This document shows positions 42,003-53,294 of a stretch of DNA of 64,000 nt, piece by piece. A program made the position numbers and the translations under genes. The notes under the pieces were generated by a model. That model searched no databases. It was not told where the DNA came from and saw only the letters and a list, made by a program, of their open reading frames with translations. Origin of the DNA: Arbacia lixula (taxonomy: Eukaryota > Echinodermata > Echinoidea > Arbacioida > Arbaciidae); NCBI GenBank assembly GCA_963669155.1, contig OZ022596.1, forward strand, positions 6,457,765 to 6,521,764, in the 5' to 3' direction. How positions within the stretch are numbered: the first letter of the stretch is position 1; every line of letters begins with the position of its first letter.

Positions 42003-45000
42003 GTATGTACAATTTAATCATATTACAAAAAAACACACATTTGTTTTCTTGGGAATAAACAAGTGCACATGAGCAGATTATAACTGATACGAATCACCTC
42101 GGGTCAATTGTACCATTGGAATTAACAAAACGAAAACATAATGAGATGGTCGACCACGTTTGTACCCATTATCATGCATATATGACAACAGCTATTCAGC
42201 TATCAGAAGGTAGTGAAAGAACATTTCACCATGTGTATCTCCTTGTAGTATTGTTACGGACACACTCTCAAATGTTATTACATCCATCATATACCACAGC
42301 TTCAGATACAAATCCCAGTCTGCAATTTAGTAGTATTTCATTTAGTGGCTTGTCCAACTACGGTGTATTTATACGAACTGGCGTACTGTATAGATTCAGT
42401 AGTATACAAGCTGGTTAGGACAGGTAATGACAATGATAAAGATAAGATACAACCAAACATGACAACACATTTGATATATAACCTTCATATTTCAGAATAC
42501 TGGTATGCAGCTATCTATCACTTGTAAACTATTTTGTACTTTTTTGTAGGTACTTGCTCGTGTTAATAACGACCTGATTGTGCCGAGTAATGAGACCAGT
42601 GTGGCAAACTTGGTACAATGATGATGACACGACAGTTTATTGAGTAGATTTTGGGTCGTATAGGTCAAATGTCAAAGGATACAGGTTCAATCCTAAATTA
42701 TTACTTTTGATGTGAGTACGCGAGAAATATTATACAAAACTCACCCAACTTGGTGTAATGATAACAAATATATGATCATCTCTTGGGTAAGATATTTTAA
42801 AGGTCAAATGAGATAGGTCAAGGTCTAATCATAAAATGTCATTATTGTGTGATAACTTGGGATATAATTGATCAACCTTTAACTTGATACAATGACAATA
42901 TATCTCAATGCAGTCGTATGCTATAGCAAAATATCAAATTGTCCACGCGCTGGACGATAAGGTTCTACTACATGTATTAGAGATTATGGCAATACGTATG
43001 ACGGCGGAGGCATGCCAGTCAACTGCGCAAATTTCTCTATATTCTCATAGCATCATATTTTATTTTATAACACAGGTTTCCGATCACCTCAAGAAAGGCA
43101 AAAGCGGCAAGGAAACAAGATGCCATTGTATGCCCTGTGTGCCGCAGCCTGGTTAAAAGGCTCGACACACATCTTGTGAATGTCCACAAACTAGGACGGA
43201 AATCCGAGGAGTACTTCAGGCTGAAGGCACAAGCCAAAACAGGTAATCATTTCATTTTTGTGCAGCATCAGAATGCTCACATTATCAAGTGCTGAGGGGG
43301 TGGGGGAGGGGGGGGGGGGGGGGGCTCTTAATTTCCCATGGTGGTCCTGTCGAAATTGATATGATTTATCTGAAAATATGCACTTCTCATGTTGTATAAA
43401 TCAGCGATCAATTGATGTAATCGAGGCATAATGTCTAAGTTTATATGTGTGTGTGTGTGTGTGTGTATGTGTGTGTGTACATGCAGAATGCAAAGTAACA
43501 CACACGTCGGAGAAAAATATTATACTGAACATTTCGGTGATAGGCCTTTATCCTGAGTCTTGATAATGGCCTTGGTAATACACAGTCATCCTCAAAATTA
43601 TTCATACCCTAGTTGATATTTGTGATTTTTCATGTTTGTGATTGATTAATGCATTTTATCTTCTTTCTCTACTAATGATAATCATTATGGACGTTGGAGG
43701 GGTAATGAGCGCCTGAGCGCCAGTGAAAAAAGAAAATCTCATTCATTTCGCAGTGTCCTTTATGAATGTTATTAGTGTCATTTCTTGTGTTGGATTATAC
43801 CACGTTATTGGTTCAAAGTGGGTAAAGCAGTGGAAATTGGAATAACTTCTTTGCATTATATTTATGTGTTCGTGGTAAAAATTATAACATTCATACAAAT
43901 TAGTATTATCGTTCCACAGCCAGTAGGCCTACTCCAACTAATAACGATGGCCAGCTTCTAGAGCGTTTCCAGCGCCATATCAACTGCGTCGGGTCGGGCT
44001 GTCTGAAAACAACACGGCAGCACACCCGAGTACCTCAGAAAGATGGCGTCCTGGGTTGATGCCGGGGTGCAGGGCATATTTTTCGAGAAAAGTGCCATGG
44101 AGAAGTAAGTGCTTGCTAGGCTAGAATATGCTTGTATCGGCTGTATGAAACAAGGCAAGGCACTTTGGCAAATGCTAAGTATCCGTCTAAACCCATCAAT
44201 CTATCTGTGGAGAGTATTGTGGGGGAAACACGGAGTCAGTCGAGACACTTAATTAACACTATACACACCAACCTTTAAATAGAGTTTTGGAGCACTCTTG
44301 CAGCCCAATAACCCCCCCCCCCCCCCCCTTCCCCGAAAAAAAAAACAACAACAACAACAACAACAGCAATAACTAGATTAACAAGCAAGCAAACAAACAG
44401 CAAACAAACGATAAACATAAAGTGAGAAGAATGCACTTTTCAATCACCTTCTAGTGCATATGTTTTGAGTCAATTAGATACTTTCATCAAAAATATGTAC
44501 AATTCTGCAGTTCTATATAGCTATGGATGGTTTTACATAATTATAGAGAGCATAGGTATGTTTACAAGTAAATAGTCATATCCATATTAGTTTTCTTGCC
44601 TCTTTTATCAAAACATGTTTGGAATAAAGAGACATGAGCTGCTGTGTATCTGGTCTCGTTTAATGATTTCACTATGAACATAAATGAAACGAAAATAAAC
44701 GAAATGAAAATAAGGTACGTTCACGTATATGGTGCGCTAAAAGGTGCAGACATTTGATTCATAAGCATGATAAGTGTGATAATTAAGATATTTCCTCAGA
44801 ACAAATATATTTGGATATGCAGAAATATGTACAATTCTGCAGTTCTATATAGCTATGGATGGTTTTACAAATGTTTATGTACAGTTTCCATGTGACAACG
44901 TGTGAACAATCGTGATATCATCACGTTTCATGTGCAATATAGGACTATATGTGTAAAATTTATCAATTTTCTTGTCTCTCCTTGACATAGGATCATGAAG

Positions 45001-48000
45001 AACATCGCCAGTCTTGCGCCAAAGACCAAACACAAATATCTGGATACGATAAAAAAAAAAAAGGGGGCAGGGGAGTTCTTGGAGACAGAACAGGATGAGG
45101 GAGGAGAGAGATGGGTCACAGACGACCAAGTGAGACCACTCTCCTGAGGGTGCGACAATACAGTGGGGGTTAACGCGGTCCATAAAGGAGCGCGAAATGG
45201 CAAATCGTTGCCGAATTCAAGGCAAAATCATTAATCATTTGATAAGTATTAACTGTACACTATATTATAATCTGTCCAGGGAGTTGTTCCACCCATCTGT
45301 TTGTAAGCTACAAAGGATTTCACACACGACTGGTGACAATTTCTTGTGCTAGATTAGATACCACAGTTTGTTCCTGCTTTAAAGTAGTGGGAGTTAATTT
45401 CCAACAATCCTCATCAAATTTGTTAAATCATCAACTTTATATTCAGACACTTTTTAACAACAAGAATTCTGATTTATAAAGATCAGATTTCAACTGTAGC
45501 TGATGGGAATCAAAATCATTAAGAATTTAGTTTTGCACAAGAAAGGGTCACCAGTCGTGCGTAAAGTCGTTCTTAGCTTAAGAACAGCTTGGTTAAACAC
45601 CCAATGGCACAATGCCTTATCACATTGCATATTTGAACGTGCGTTTACTAATCAACTCTCAATCAACACCCACTCTCTTCTTCTACCTCCATTTCATCCC
45701 ATTTATTTTCGGTTTAAAACGCAAAAAAAAAAATAAAGCTAAAAATAATCTTGTGTAAGCGCTATGAAATACCAAAATTCCCCCCTTTTTTTTCACTTTG
45801 CACTTTCATTTCCTTACTTCACCCCGTAAATGGGTCAATTAACGGCCGAAAGAATACAACCACATGGTGTTACCGAAAGTTTTACTATTTTCTAAATAGT
45901 ATTTATCAGTACACTCTCACTATGGAGGCATTCAAAGAACAGTTAAACTAGAATTGGTTCCCCATCCAGTCATTTTAAGAATTCTTTCTATAACTTGTCA
46001 ATGTTTCTATGACTTTGCTGGATCATATGCGGCCGCTGTTTCATGGAAAACTCGTCAGATTAACTCATCAACTTAGAAGCATACAAAAAGTTCAGGAGTA
46101 ATTTGAAAACCTATATTTAGGTGGTTCACCGAGCTGTTTGTAAGCTATGCACGACTGGTTACCTGTTCTTGTGCTTTATGACATACCCCAATGTGTTCCT
46201 GTTTCAACATACTTTCGTAATGTTTTAACATATTGAGAGTTAATTTTCAGCAATCGAAATCCCAAATTTGACAAATGATAAACTGTGTACTCAGACGCTT
46301 GTTAACGAACAAGAATTTCAATTTACAAAGATTAGATTTTATCTTCAGCTGTGGGGAATCAAAATCATTGAGAATATGATTTAGCACAAGAACAGGTACC
46401 TGTTGTGTGTAAAGTCGTTCGCAGTTCATGAATAGCTTCGTGACAGACCCTTGTTTTGTTATTTGTAAATATCAAAGTATGAACCCAGTGCACTACTTTT
46501 CTTCAATATTTTGTATGTTCTACCAAGCGCATAAAGACATGCGCTTAATGTCTAATTATTAGAAATATAATGTATGATTTTCAGAACAGGCAACCTCCTC
46601 TACAAGCGTGACGTGGGATCTTTCAGGAGCATGATGAAGCAGAAGGCCACAGCTGCCATCGGTGAGAAGAATTAAAGGGCATATACTATACTGGGAAGGC
46701 AAAAAAAACTTCAAAAGGTAATTGTTAGGAATCTTTTTTCCAATGGTCTTAAATTCATGTATTGTCCATTTTAGAAGCTTGCTGAAAGTCAATTGCCCTC
46801 AAATGATCTACACTTTTAGAAATGAGTGAGTAAATCATAAATCATTAATCATTTATTACTCCAAATGTGGATCATTTGAGGGCAAATAACTTTCAGCAAG
46901 CTTCTAAAATGGACAATACATGAATTTAAGACCATTGGCAAGAAGATTGCTAACAACCTTTTGAAGGTTTTTTTGCCTTCCCGGCTATGCCCTTTAATGC
47001 AGCATATGAACATTATCAACAGCGTGGCCAGCTACCCCATCCTCCAATTAATGGCTCCGTGAGAAGTCTGACGTTTTTGTTATGGGAACAAATTAAATGT
47101 TTCTGCCGAAAAATACTGACCTTGTACTTTAGAATTATCTTGCACTTGCAAAGGGCCTTGTGCCGGCAACATATGAAGGAGACTGTATACATTTTGATAT
47201 ATCGTTTTGGCTTCGTTCACTTACAAAAATATTTTGTATTGGTTTTTTGTATGGACTAATCATCCCGTGGTACATGTATCTTGAAAGGGTACATAACCAG
47301 TGGCGGATTCATTACCCCCCCCCCCCCCCCCCCTTCCCCACTCCCCAATTGGGCTCTCAAGCGAGACTCACGCAAGGCTCACGCATTATACACGTCTCAC
47401 ACATTTTTCAATACCGCACGAACAGTAATCATCGTCCTTGTTCAATGTTTGAATATCATCGCCTACCCTCACGCCCTTCTACATGTCCTAGCAACCATTA
47501 GATGTTTACATAAATCTCCCATCGAGATAACAGGCATGGTAGGTGTCTTGAGTAAATGGGTGATTTGAAATATATTGTAATATGTACATTTATATTGCTT
47601 ATACAATATATATATGTGTATATACCATACAAAATATACATTCATTTCATATCAATGTACGTTTTTCGAACTACCTTTACTGTCTAGAACTTATCTAGAC
47701 AGTTCTAGAACTTGTCTAGAACTTATCAGTCTCAAAACAATGAACAATGCTTAACAGTGTTCTTTATTCATGACCTGTATTTATGACACCAGTATTGCCT
47801 TCTTTGGCAATTATACATGTTTCATTTCTGTCTTCAATTTATTTTCGAGATGGCACTTCAATCATACATCATCTATTGTCTCGACAATAAATTACTAAGC
47901 ATTAACAAATATCTCTCCATTGGTTGTTTCTCTTTGGAATACAGAGCGCATAGAGTCACAGGGGGACACGTCCTGGGGAAACATCAAGGACCTAAGGGAC

Positions 48001-50568
48001 TTCCTCCTTGTGGACCTGACGCTTACAAACGCCGGGAGGACCGGAATTTCGGAGCGGGCTACGGTCCAAGAGTACCTCGAGGCGAGGATGCTTGACGGAA
48101 AAATGGAAATGCGAGTAAGAAAGTCATATATATTTTTTTTATATAATAAACGACCCAGTATTCGTTTTAACTACAAGAAAATAGTGTATGAGTTTGATAT
48201 TATGATGCAACTACATATAAATAAATAGCTACTACATATCACATGTACAGTGCTATTCAATTATATGTTTTCACTTTTTTGACATAAGCTTTAATTTGCC
48301 TTTGACATACCCGACAAGAGATCAATCCATGTTTACAACATAATCATTTCTTACTTGTTTTCACTTGCATTTCCTTGACGAAAGGTGGCTGATCACAAGA
48401 CAGCAGCCACGTATGGCCCAGCCACCATATTCTTGTCAGAGGAGGGGAGTAATATCCTCCCTAAATACGTGGGGGTACGTGAGTACACCCCGGGGTATGC
48501 GGCGGGCGTGGCTACAGACCCTCTGTTCCTCGGAATGAGCGGGGGGGGGGGGGGGGGGGCGATGGCGAATGTCGGGGTAACCTTACACAAGCGTTGGAGG
48601 GAATGCGGCATGTCTGGCCGCTTCCTGCTAACGCTTGGCCGGAAGACGGGAGCTACGTGGGTAAGTGAACACCATGCATTCTGATTTATAAACAACACAC
48701 ACATCAATACCAAATCTTGCAATGTGTTAGCATAATCTTTCATGTCTATGTTTGACTACGTACGTTTTCCATTTTTATTCGGACTACAAATGCCAATGCG
48801 TGCAATATTTCAGTAAAAATTGACATGAGGCAAAAAGTAACAAAATGCAGATTCATCTTCAACAACATTGTACAGGCTCGTATTGTGGCCGTTACATGGT
48901 ATTTCAATTACGTGCATTAAACAATGATACATGTTTAACCCTAGGCGAAGAGGGAACTGTCACCCAGAAAGGCAGCCCAGGCTGCTCTGGCAGTTCATCC
49001 ATCCTTTTATGGGGGACATTAATCTTGTGAATAAATTATCTCTCGAGTCATATGAGTTTTACAAGTACTTTGCATTGCTTTCTAAATCCAGGTGCGAGGA
49101 AATGATAACTCCGAACGGGATGCCCCTGCCGTCGACCCACACGTTCCAAGAAAAGGGTTACCACTACATCATACACCATTCATCCGCAGAATATGACACC
49201 AGTCATGGGCTATCAAGAAGTAAAGTCTTATACGAGTCTTACGAGTTTTCTATACTTCTGTCCATCTGTTCATCTCATCTATCTACCCTTCTGTCCATCT
49301 ACTGTATCCCTATGTTCATCCATGATATCCATTTGTCCTTCTGTTCATCCATCCCTTCCATCCATTGTTCTGTTCATCCATTCCTTCTATCTATCCCTCT
49401 GTTCAGCAATCCATTCTATTCTTTCAGTAGTTGAGGACGACTGTACAACCACCTTGCAAGGTTCAAAACCTATAATAACCTACCATTTCAGAGTTCCCCC
49501 CCCCCCCCGCACCCCATCCAAGGCTCAAATCAGCTGCACACAATTTTGCAGAGCCAATTCAGGCAAACGTATACATTCATAGGCCTTTTATTAATTTAGC
49601 CAGTATGAATGAAAGGCAACCAGGGAGACGAATTTTATAACTGAAATAATTATTATGATGATACGAAATAATCATACGTATAATTTGTTTCATTAGAGAT
49701 CCAGAGAAAAAAAGTGAATAACGACACATTAATTGTCCTAAAATTTCTCCCACAGATACCCGTGACATAGAGCACCGTGTCATCCTGGCGTGCTCACCGA
49801 ACAGCCCCAAGCGAACCGGATCGTTGGGTATTCCCAGCTGTGAGTCAAACTGCATTCATATTATATTACGACCTTACATCTCACCGGGACCGGGCTCTGA
49901 TAAAGGGAGTTTTAACATCTCAAAATATCTGAAATTTCATAATTGAAATCAGTCATATTAGGAAACGAAAGGAGAGATTAAAACTAAATAACTAATGAGA
50001 GTGTGAACATAAAACCACCACATGTAAGACTTGGGGGGGGGGGGGGGCAGTTGGCATCTGGTTCCTCAAGCATGTCAAATGGGACAGATGGGAAATAAGG
50101 TTACAAATGAATGAGGCCTTGTATTGAAATACACTTTATGAGTGAGTTATGCAATACATTTAATATTTATATTGAAAGAAGAAATGAAAGAAGGCCGAGG
50201 ACAATGCAGAAAAAAATTGTTTCGTGCGACTAAGGTAACCTCATATACGTCGAACCTACACCAAACGATAAATGTATTGGTGGATAGAAACGTCTGTCAA
50301 AAACTACATGTATATGTAAGTTAATGGACAAACGATATTTCCAGTTACAGTATAATTTGAAAAGATACACTAAAAATCTGCAAATTGTATCAAGTTGAAA
50401 GGTATTTGGATAAATGATAGCATAATGTAATATGCAGTATCTTTTGCCCATTATTTCTTTGATAGATGGGTCAGGTGTACGAAGCCATGCAGTTCGGGGA
50501 AAGGATCACGAAACAGCAATTCATGGACATGTGCCGCCATCAAAAATACAAAGAAAAATATTTTTTAG
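41864..50568 (+). CDS. Zinc-finger plus tyrosine-recombinase-like protein (Crypton-like), multi-exon, possibly decayed
   Basis: Ten candidate exons. Two encode zinc fingers with identical C-x2-C-x9-H-x4-H spacing. Exon C gives an alpha-helical N-terminal segment (LLERFQRHINCVGSGCLKTT, then MASWVDAG). F and G give the recombinase core: RDFLLVDLTLTNAGRTGIS (first catalytic Arg), VADHKTAATYGPATIFL (Lys), LGRKTGATW (second Arg), and H adds THTFQEKGYHYI (His, Tyr). Known: this fold cuts and rejoins DNA in Cryptons and in host genes derived from them. Introns argue for a long-resident host gene. Exon C needs a 1-nt frame change, and D to E does not join in phase, so this is either a pseudogene, an assembly error, or a gene with an unseen exon. 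N-terminal and C-terminal ends were not found. Confidence 0.6.
42560..42905. repeat. Decayed 'aggtcaaa' repeat in the recombinase-like gene
   Basis: About two weak units of roughly 150 bp containing 'ataggtcaaatgtcaaaggata' and 'aaaggtcaaatgagataggtcaagg', reminiscent of the 39.4-40.8 kb array. Confidence 0.5.
43076..43242 (+). CDS. Recombinase-like gene exon B: zinc finger 2
   Basis: Acceptor TAACACAG|G, donor AAAACAG|GTAATC, 167 nt. It encodes IVCPVCRSLVKRLDTHLVNVH, with the same cysteine/histidine spacing as exon A, then LGRKSEEYFRLKAQAK. Confidence 0.75.
43920..44104 (+). pseudogene. Recombinase-like gene exon C with a frame break
   Basis: Acceptor TTCCACAG|CC. The frame set by exon B reads DGQLLERFQRHINCVGSGC, then KTTRQHT, and hits a stop near 44056. 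The next frame reads EYLRKMASWVDAGVQGIFFE and joins exon D in phase. The switch falls at 'cacacccgag' (44021-44030); one base too many would explain it. Confidence 0.6.
44991..45129 (+). CDS. Recombinase-like gene exon D
   Basis: Acceptor TTGACATAG|G, donor GACCAA|GTGAGA. It encodes MKNIASLAPKTKHKYLDTIK followed by an acidic stretch (GEFLETEQDEGGERW). A run of 12 A inside the exon encodes lysines and is a likely slippage site. Confidence 0.55.
45279..45604. mobile_element. Foldback repeat 'tttgtaagctac…gactggtgac', copy 1
   Basis: The left arm 'cacgactggtgacaatttcttgtgc' pairs with the right arm 'gcacaagaaagggtcaccagtcgtg'. The centre matches 46121-46450 and 8950-9173. Confidence 0.75.
46121..46450. 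mobile_element. Foldback repeat 'tttgtaagctac…gactggtgac', copy 2
   Basis: The same family as 45279-45604; arms are 'gcacgactggttacctgttcttgtgc' and 'gcacaagaacaggtacctgttgtgtg'. Confidence 0.75.
46585..46661 (+). CDS. Recombinase-like gene exon E
   Basis: Acceptor GATTTTCAG|A, donor CCATCG|GTGAGA. It encodes TGNLLYKRDVGSFRSMMKQK and joins exon F in phase (G|AG). It does not join exon D in phase. Confidence 0.5.
46672..46998. mobile_element. Foldback MITE with TTAA-flanked ends
   Basis: The ends 'ttaaagggcatatactatactgggaaggcaaaaaaa' and 'tttttttgccttcccggctatgccctttaa' pair almost perfectly, and the rest folds too ('ttagaagcttgctgaaagt' with 'actttcagcaagcttctaa'). Insertion into TTAA is typical of piggyBac-type elements; assignment is inference. 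It starts 11 bp after the donor of exon E. Confidence 0.85.
47945..48114 (+). CDS. Recombinase-like gene exon F: first catalytic Arg
   Basis: Acceptor GAATACAG|AG, donor ATGCGA|GTAAGA, 170 nt. IKDLRDFLLVDLTLTNAGRT corresponds to the helix of tyrosine recombinases that presents the first catalytic arginine ('SNxxRAGA'), followed by ERATVQEYLEAR. Confidence 0.75.
48385..48660 (+). CDS. Recombinase-like gene exon G: Lys and second Arg, with an in-frame 19-G run
   Basis: 276 nt, phase 0 at both ends, donor ACGTGG|GTAAGT. VADHKTAATYGPATIFLSEE matches the lysine beta-hairpin (KHKT…YGPA), and TLHKRWRECGMSGRFLLTLG followed by RKTGATW matches the box carrying the second Arg; the usual His three residues before it is replaced. 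Between them 19 G residues encode a Gly run in frame (48541-48559). Confidence 0.75.
49099..49219 (+). CDS. Recombinase-like gene exon H: proposed His and nucleophilic Tyr
   Basis: With acceptor GTGCGAG|GAA the frame is EEMITPNGMPLPSTHTFQEK then GYHYIIHHSSAEYDTSHG, joining exon I in phase. The other acceptor (49092) gives ERDAPAVDPHVPRK and a stop. Both frames have partial likeness to the family's H…YY box, so a second frameshift is possible. Confidence 0.5.
49756..49839 (+). CDS. Recombinase-like gene exon I
   Basis: Acceptor TCCCACAG|AT, donor AGCT|GTGAGT, 84 nt. It encodes TRDIEHRVILACSPNSPKRT, then GSLGIP; joins exon H in phase. No motif recognised. Confidence 0.45.
50466..50568 (+). CDS. 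Recombinase-like gene exon J (tentative)
   Basis: The best frame reads MGQVYEAMQFGERITKQQFM, then DMCRHQKYKEKYFL, with a charged helical look. Acceptor TTTGATAG|AT, donor TTTTTAG|GTTGG. It does not continue exon I in phase, so it is either a separate exon with one missing between, or spurious. Confidence 0.35.
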
Positions 50569-50961
50569 GTTGGTGTTTTTTCGAGTGTGCGTACACCGTA
50601 ACTCCTGCGTCCTTGGGTGTTTTTGTATTTTCTTTACCACGCTGTATATTGGAATCTATCATCACAGATCGCCGTGATATCCCAATTGCTCTGACGTTAA
50701 ATATGAAAAATGCGACATATAAACTGTGCAAAAGGTAACATATGCCAACATTATTAGTTCTGAATGTATCAAGAAAAACAAGTGCAGCTAGATGTAGTTT
50801 AACTACTGCTCTTTATAATACATCTTTACAATGTACCGCACTGCATTAAAACCATGTCCTTTCCAGGATACATTAATAGCTAATTGTTTAGGCATCATGG
50901 GCAAGATTTTTGAAGTGTTCTAACTATCATTCATTTATCAGTTACTACTTCTTGATTAGCT

Positions 50962-51611
50962 AAGGTTAATGTTTTGTCTACGTATAATGTCCACTGTTAA
51001 AACTAGATTTGAATGTTCACATATTCCTTGAAGAAACAGTTATGAGAGTGGTGCTCCCACAAAGGAAAGATAACTTAAAACATCTGAAAGAACGCAAGTA
51101 AATGTTGAAGCCATTATTAAGGTTAATGTTTTGTCTACGTATAATGTCCACTGTTAAAACTAGATTTGAATGTTCACATATTCCTTGAAGAAACAGTTAT
51201 GAGAGTGGTGCTCCGACAAAGGAAAGATAACTTAAAACATCTGAAAGAACGCAAGTAAATGTTGAAGCCATTATTAAGGTTAATGTTTTGTCTACGTATA
51301 ATGTCCACTGTTAAAACTAGATTTGAATGTTCACATATTCCTTGAAGAAACAGTTATGAGAGTGGTGCTCCGACAAAGAAAAGATAACTTAAAACATCTG
51401 AAAGAACGCAAGTAAATGTTGAAGCCATTATTAAGGGGAATGTTTTGTCTACGTATAATGACAACTGTTAAAACTAGATTTGAATGTTCAAATATTCCTT
51501 GAAGAAGCAGGTATAAGAGGGGTGCACCGACATGGTAAAGATAACTTAAAACATCTCAAAGAACGCAATTTTAATGTTGAAGCCATTATTAAGGGGAATG
51601 TTTTGTCTACG
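50962..51611. repeat. 157-bp tandem repeat, four copies
   Basis: Units begin 'aaggttaatgttttgtctacg' at 50962, 51119, 51276 and 51433, with a partial fifth at 51591; periods are 157, 157, 157 and 158 bp. The first three copies are nearly identical and the fourth is diverged. Confidence 0.97.
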
Positions 51612-52434
51612 TACATGTATTGATCGTGGCTTGTGTACTGCATGGATCTAGTCATGTAGTAACTATCTGATTGATTGCAAAATTACACATACCTGTTTGG
51701 CTGGGACTTCTAGTACATAGCAATCAATGGTGATGCTTTGTGCGTGCTGATCATTACAACTCTCTCTTTGGGCTACAAGTATCTTGATTGATCGCAAGTT
51801 TATACATACCTGTTAGGCTACGACTTGTGGTAGATATTAGTCAATGGTGATAGTTTGTGAGTACATTTGAAAGCATGCTCAATCCCGGTGAATAAATGAA
51901 TAGCTAGGTAATTTGGAACTTCACCTAACTGTTGAAAGTTTACATTTGTTGTTTGTTGCGTTGTGCCAAGGACTACAATTAATCTACCCCCCTCTTTTAT
52001 TAATTGCGACCTACTTGTTGATACAAGACCCCCCCCCCCCCCCAAAAAAAAAAAAAAAAAAAAAAGATCTCTGATACTCTCACAGACTCTCATAACATCA
52101 TTAGCAGTCAGATCAAAACCCATCTATAAATAATCAAAATAATTTCTCAGTCTGCACACCTATTGATAGACCAGTGACGAAAGCCCAAATAGTGTCTGAC
52201 ACCCGAGACTACTTTCTCCCTCTTGCCTGCAATGCCTTACCACCTTCCCCTCTTCCTTCCCTGGTGATGCTTGAGGGTACTCTAGTTTCTTGCAAGGCTG
52301 GTTAAGTACACCAAGGATGTTAAAGCACATGGAGTACCATCCACTGAACTAAAATAACCATCATACGGTTAATTACTTACAGATTCATTGTACTCTCCTT
52401 CTGATCACACAAGAATGCGTAACAAAGATTTTTT

Positions 52435-52810
52435 CTCTGATATCATATGTTCAATGCTGCCGATTCTCGGGATGATTTTTGCCTGGACTTGACGTATGCC
52501 TATAAACAAAATCGGATGCGCAGAAGAATTTGGGGAAATATCCTCACCCCGGGATTTTCACCCCATATGCTTTCGCAGTTGTGACATGTAATACCTACGA
52601 TGCATCTATAAAGATTCAATCGATGACTACTGTCATAATATGGCGAAAAGGCTCTAAACGTGATATCAAGTTGCAGTACAAAAGTCTCAGTTTCACACTC
52701 TTCCGCATCGTATTCCACAAACAATGCTGGAAACGTTACATCAAGATATTTTCCTTTCAGACAAGAAACATGAAAAACGTGTCCAACTGCGCCCAAGCTA
52801 GTACATGTAT
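52435..52810. repeat. Inverted copy of the 13.9-kb repeat
   Basis: Reverse complement matches 13930-14250 in many blocks (see the 13800 entry). On the minus strand its frame reads …CIVGITCHNCESIWGEN…, like CIVGITCHNCASI in the other copy. Confidence 0.7.
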
Positions 52811-53141
52811 TTTCATCTCAAAAAGGATCAAACTTTATGTTTGCTTATTCTCATAAACAAGCACTTAGTGGCAAAATTAAAAATTCAGCAGCGATAGCTG
52901 AAATTTATGCATGTACATGTATAGGAATATATATGACCTATTACAAAATCTAGGTGGACGGGGCACAATCGCGTATGCATCATATTCTTGAGAGGAGCGG
53001 CTAGTCATGAATGCAAAGTGGCGGAATAAAAACTCATTCAAATGGAGGATATCCATGTGCTTAAAACATCTTTGAGTAAACTCAGCAGGCTTCTTTAGTA
53101 CATTGAGCAGTCTAATCACTTTAGTTTCGTTCGAGTCGGGT

Positions 53142-53294
53142 TCAGTAGCCAGCGGGTTTGCTGGGTTTCCTCATTGGGTCGCAGTATGCCTCAATTGCCC
53201 CGTCTGCTTGTCGCTGAATACCGAGCATGATTGAAAAAAGTGTCTTGTAGTACACAGGATTGTGGCCCTTGGCTGCAAGGTCATCCAGTATCAG
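53142..53294 (-). CDS. GGT-family last exon
   Basis: Acceptor TTCTCAG|CTG. It encodes LILDDLAAKGHNPVYYKTLF and GIQRQADGAIEAYCDPMRKP, ending PAGY and TGA, the usual end of the bacterial-type YwrD branch. Confidence 0.93.
   Translation of the reverse strand: MILDDLAAKGHNPVYYKTLFSIMLGIQRQADGAIEAYCDPMRKPSKPAGY

Larger units (their letters stand above)
50569..53141. other. Intergenic region between the recombinase-like gene and the GGT gene
   Basis: It holds the 157-bp array (50962-51611), a diverged tandem pair of about 118 bp (starting near 51668 and 51785: 'tgattgattgcaaaattacacatacctgtt' and its variant), a poly-C/poly-A run (52028-52064) and the inverted copy of the 13.9 kb repeat (52435-52810). 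No gene seen. Confidence 0.6.
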
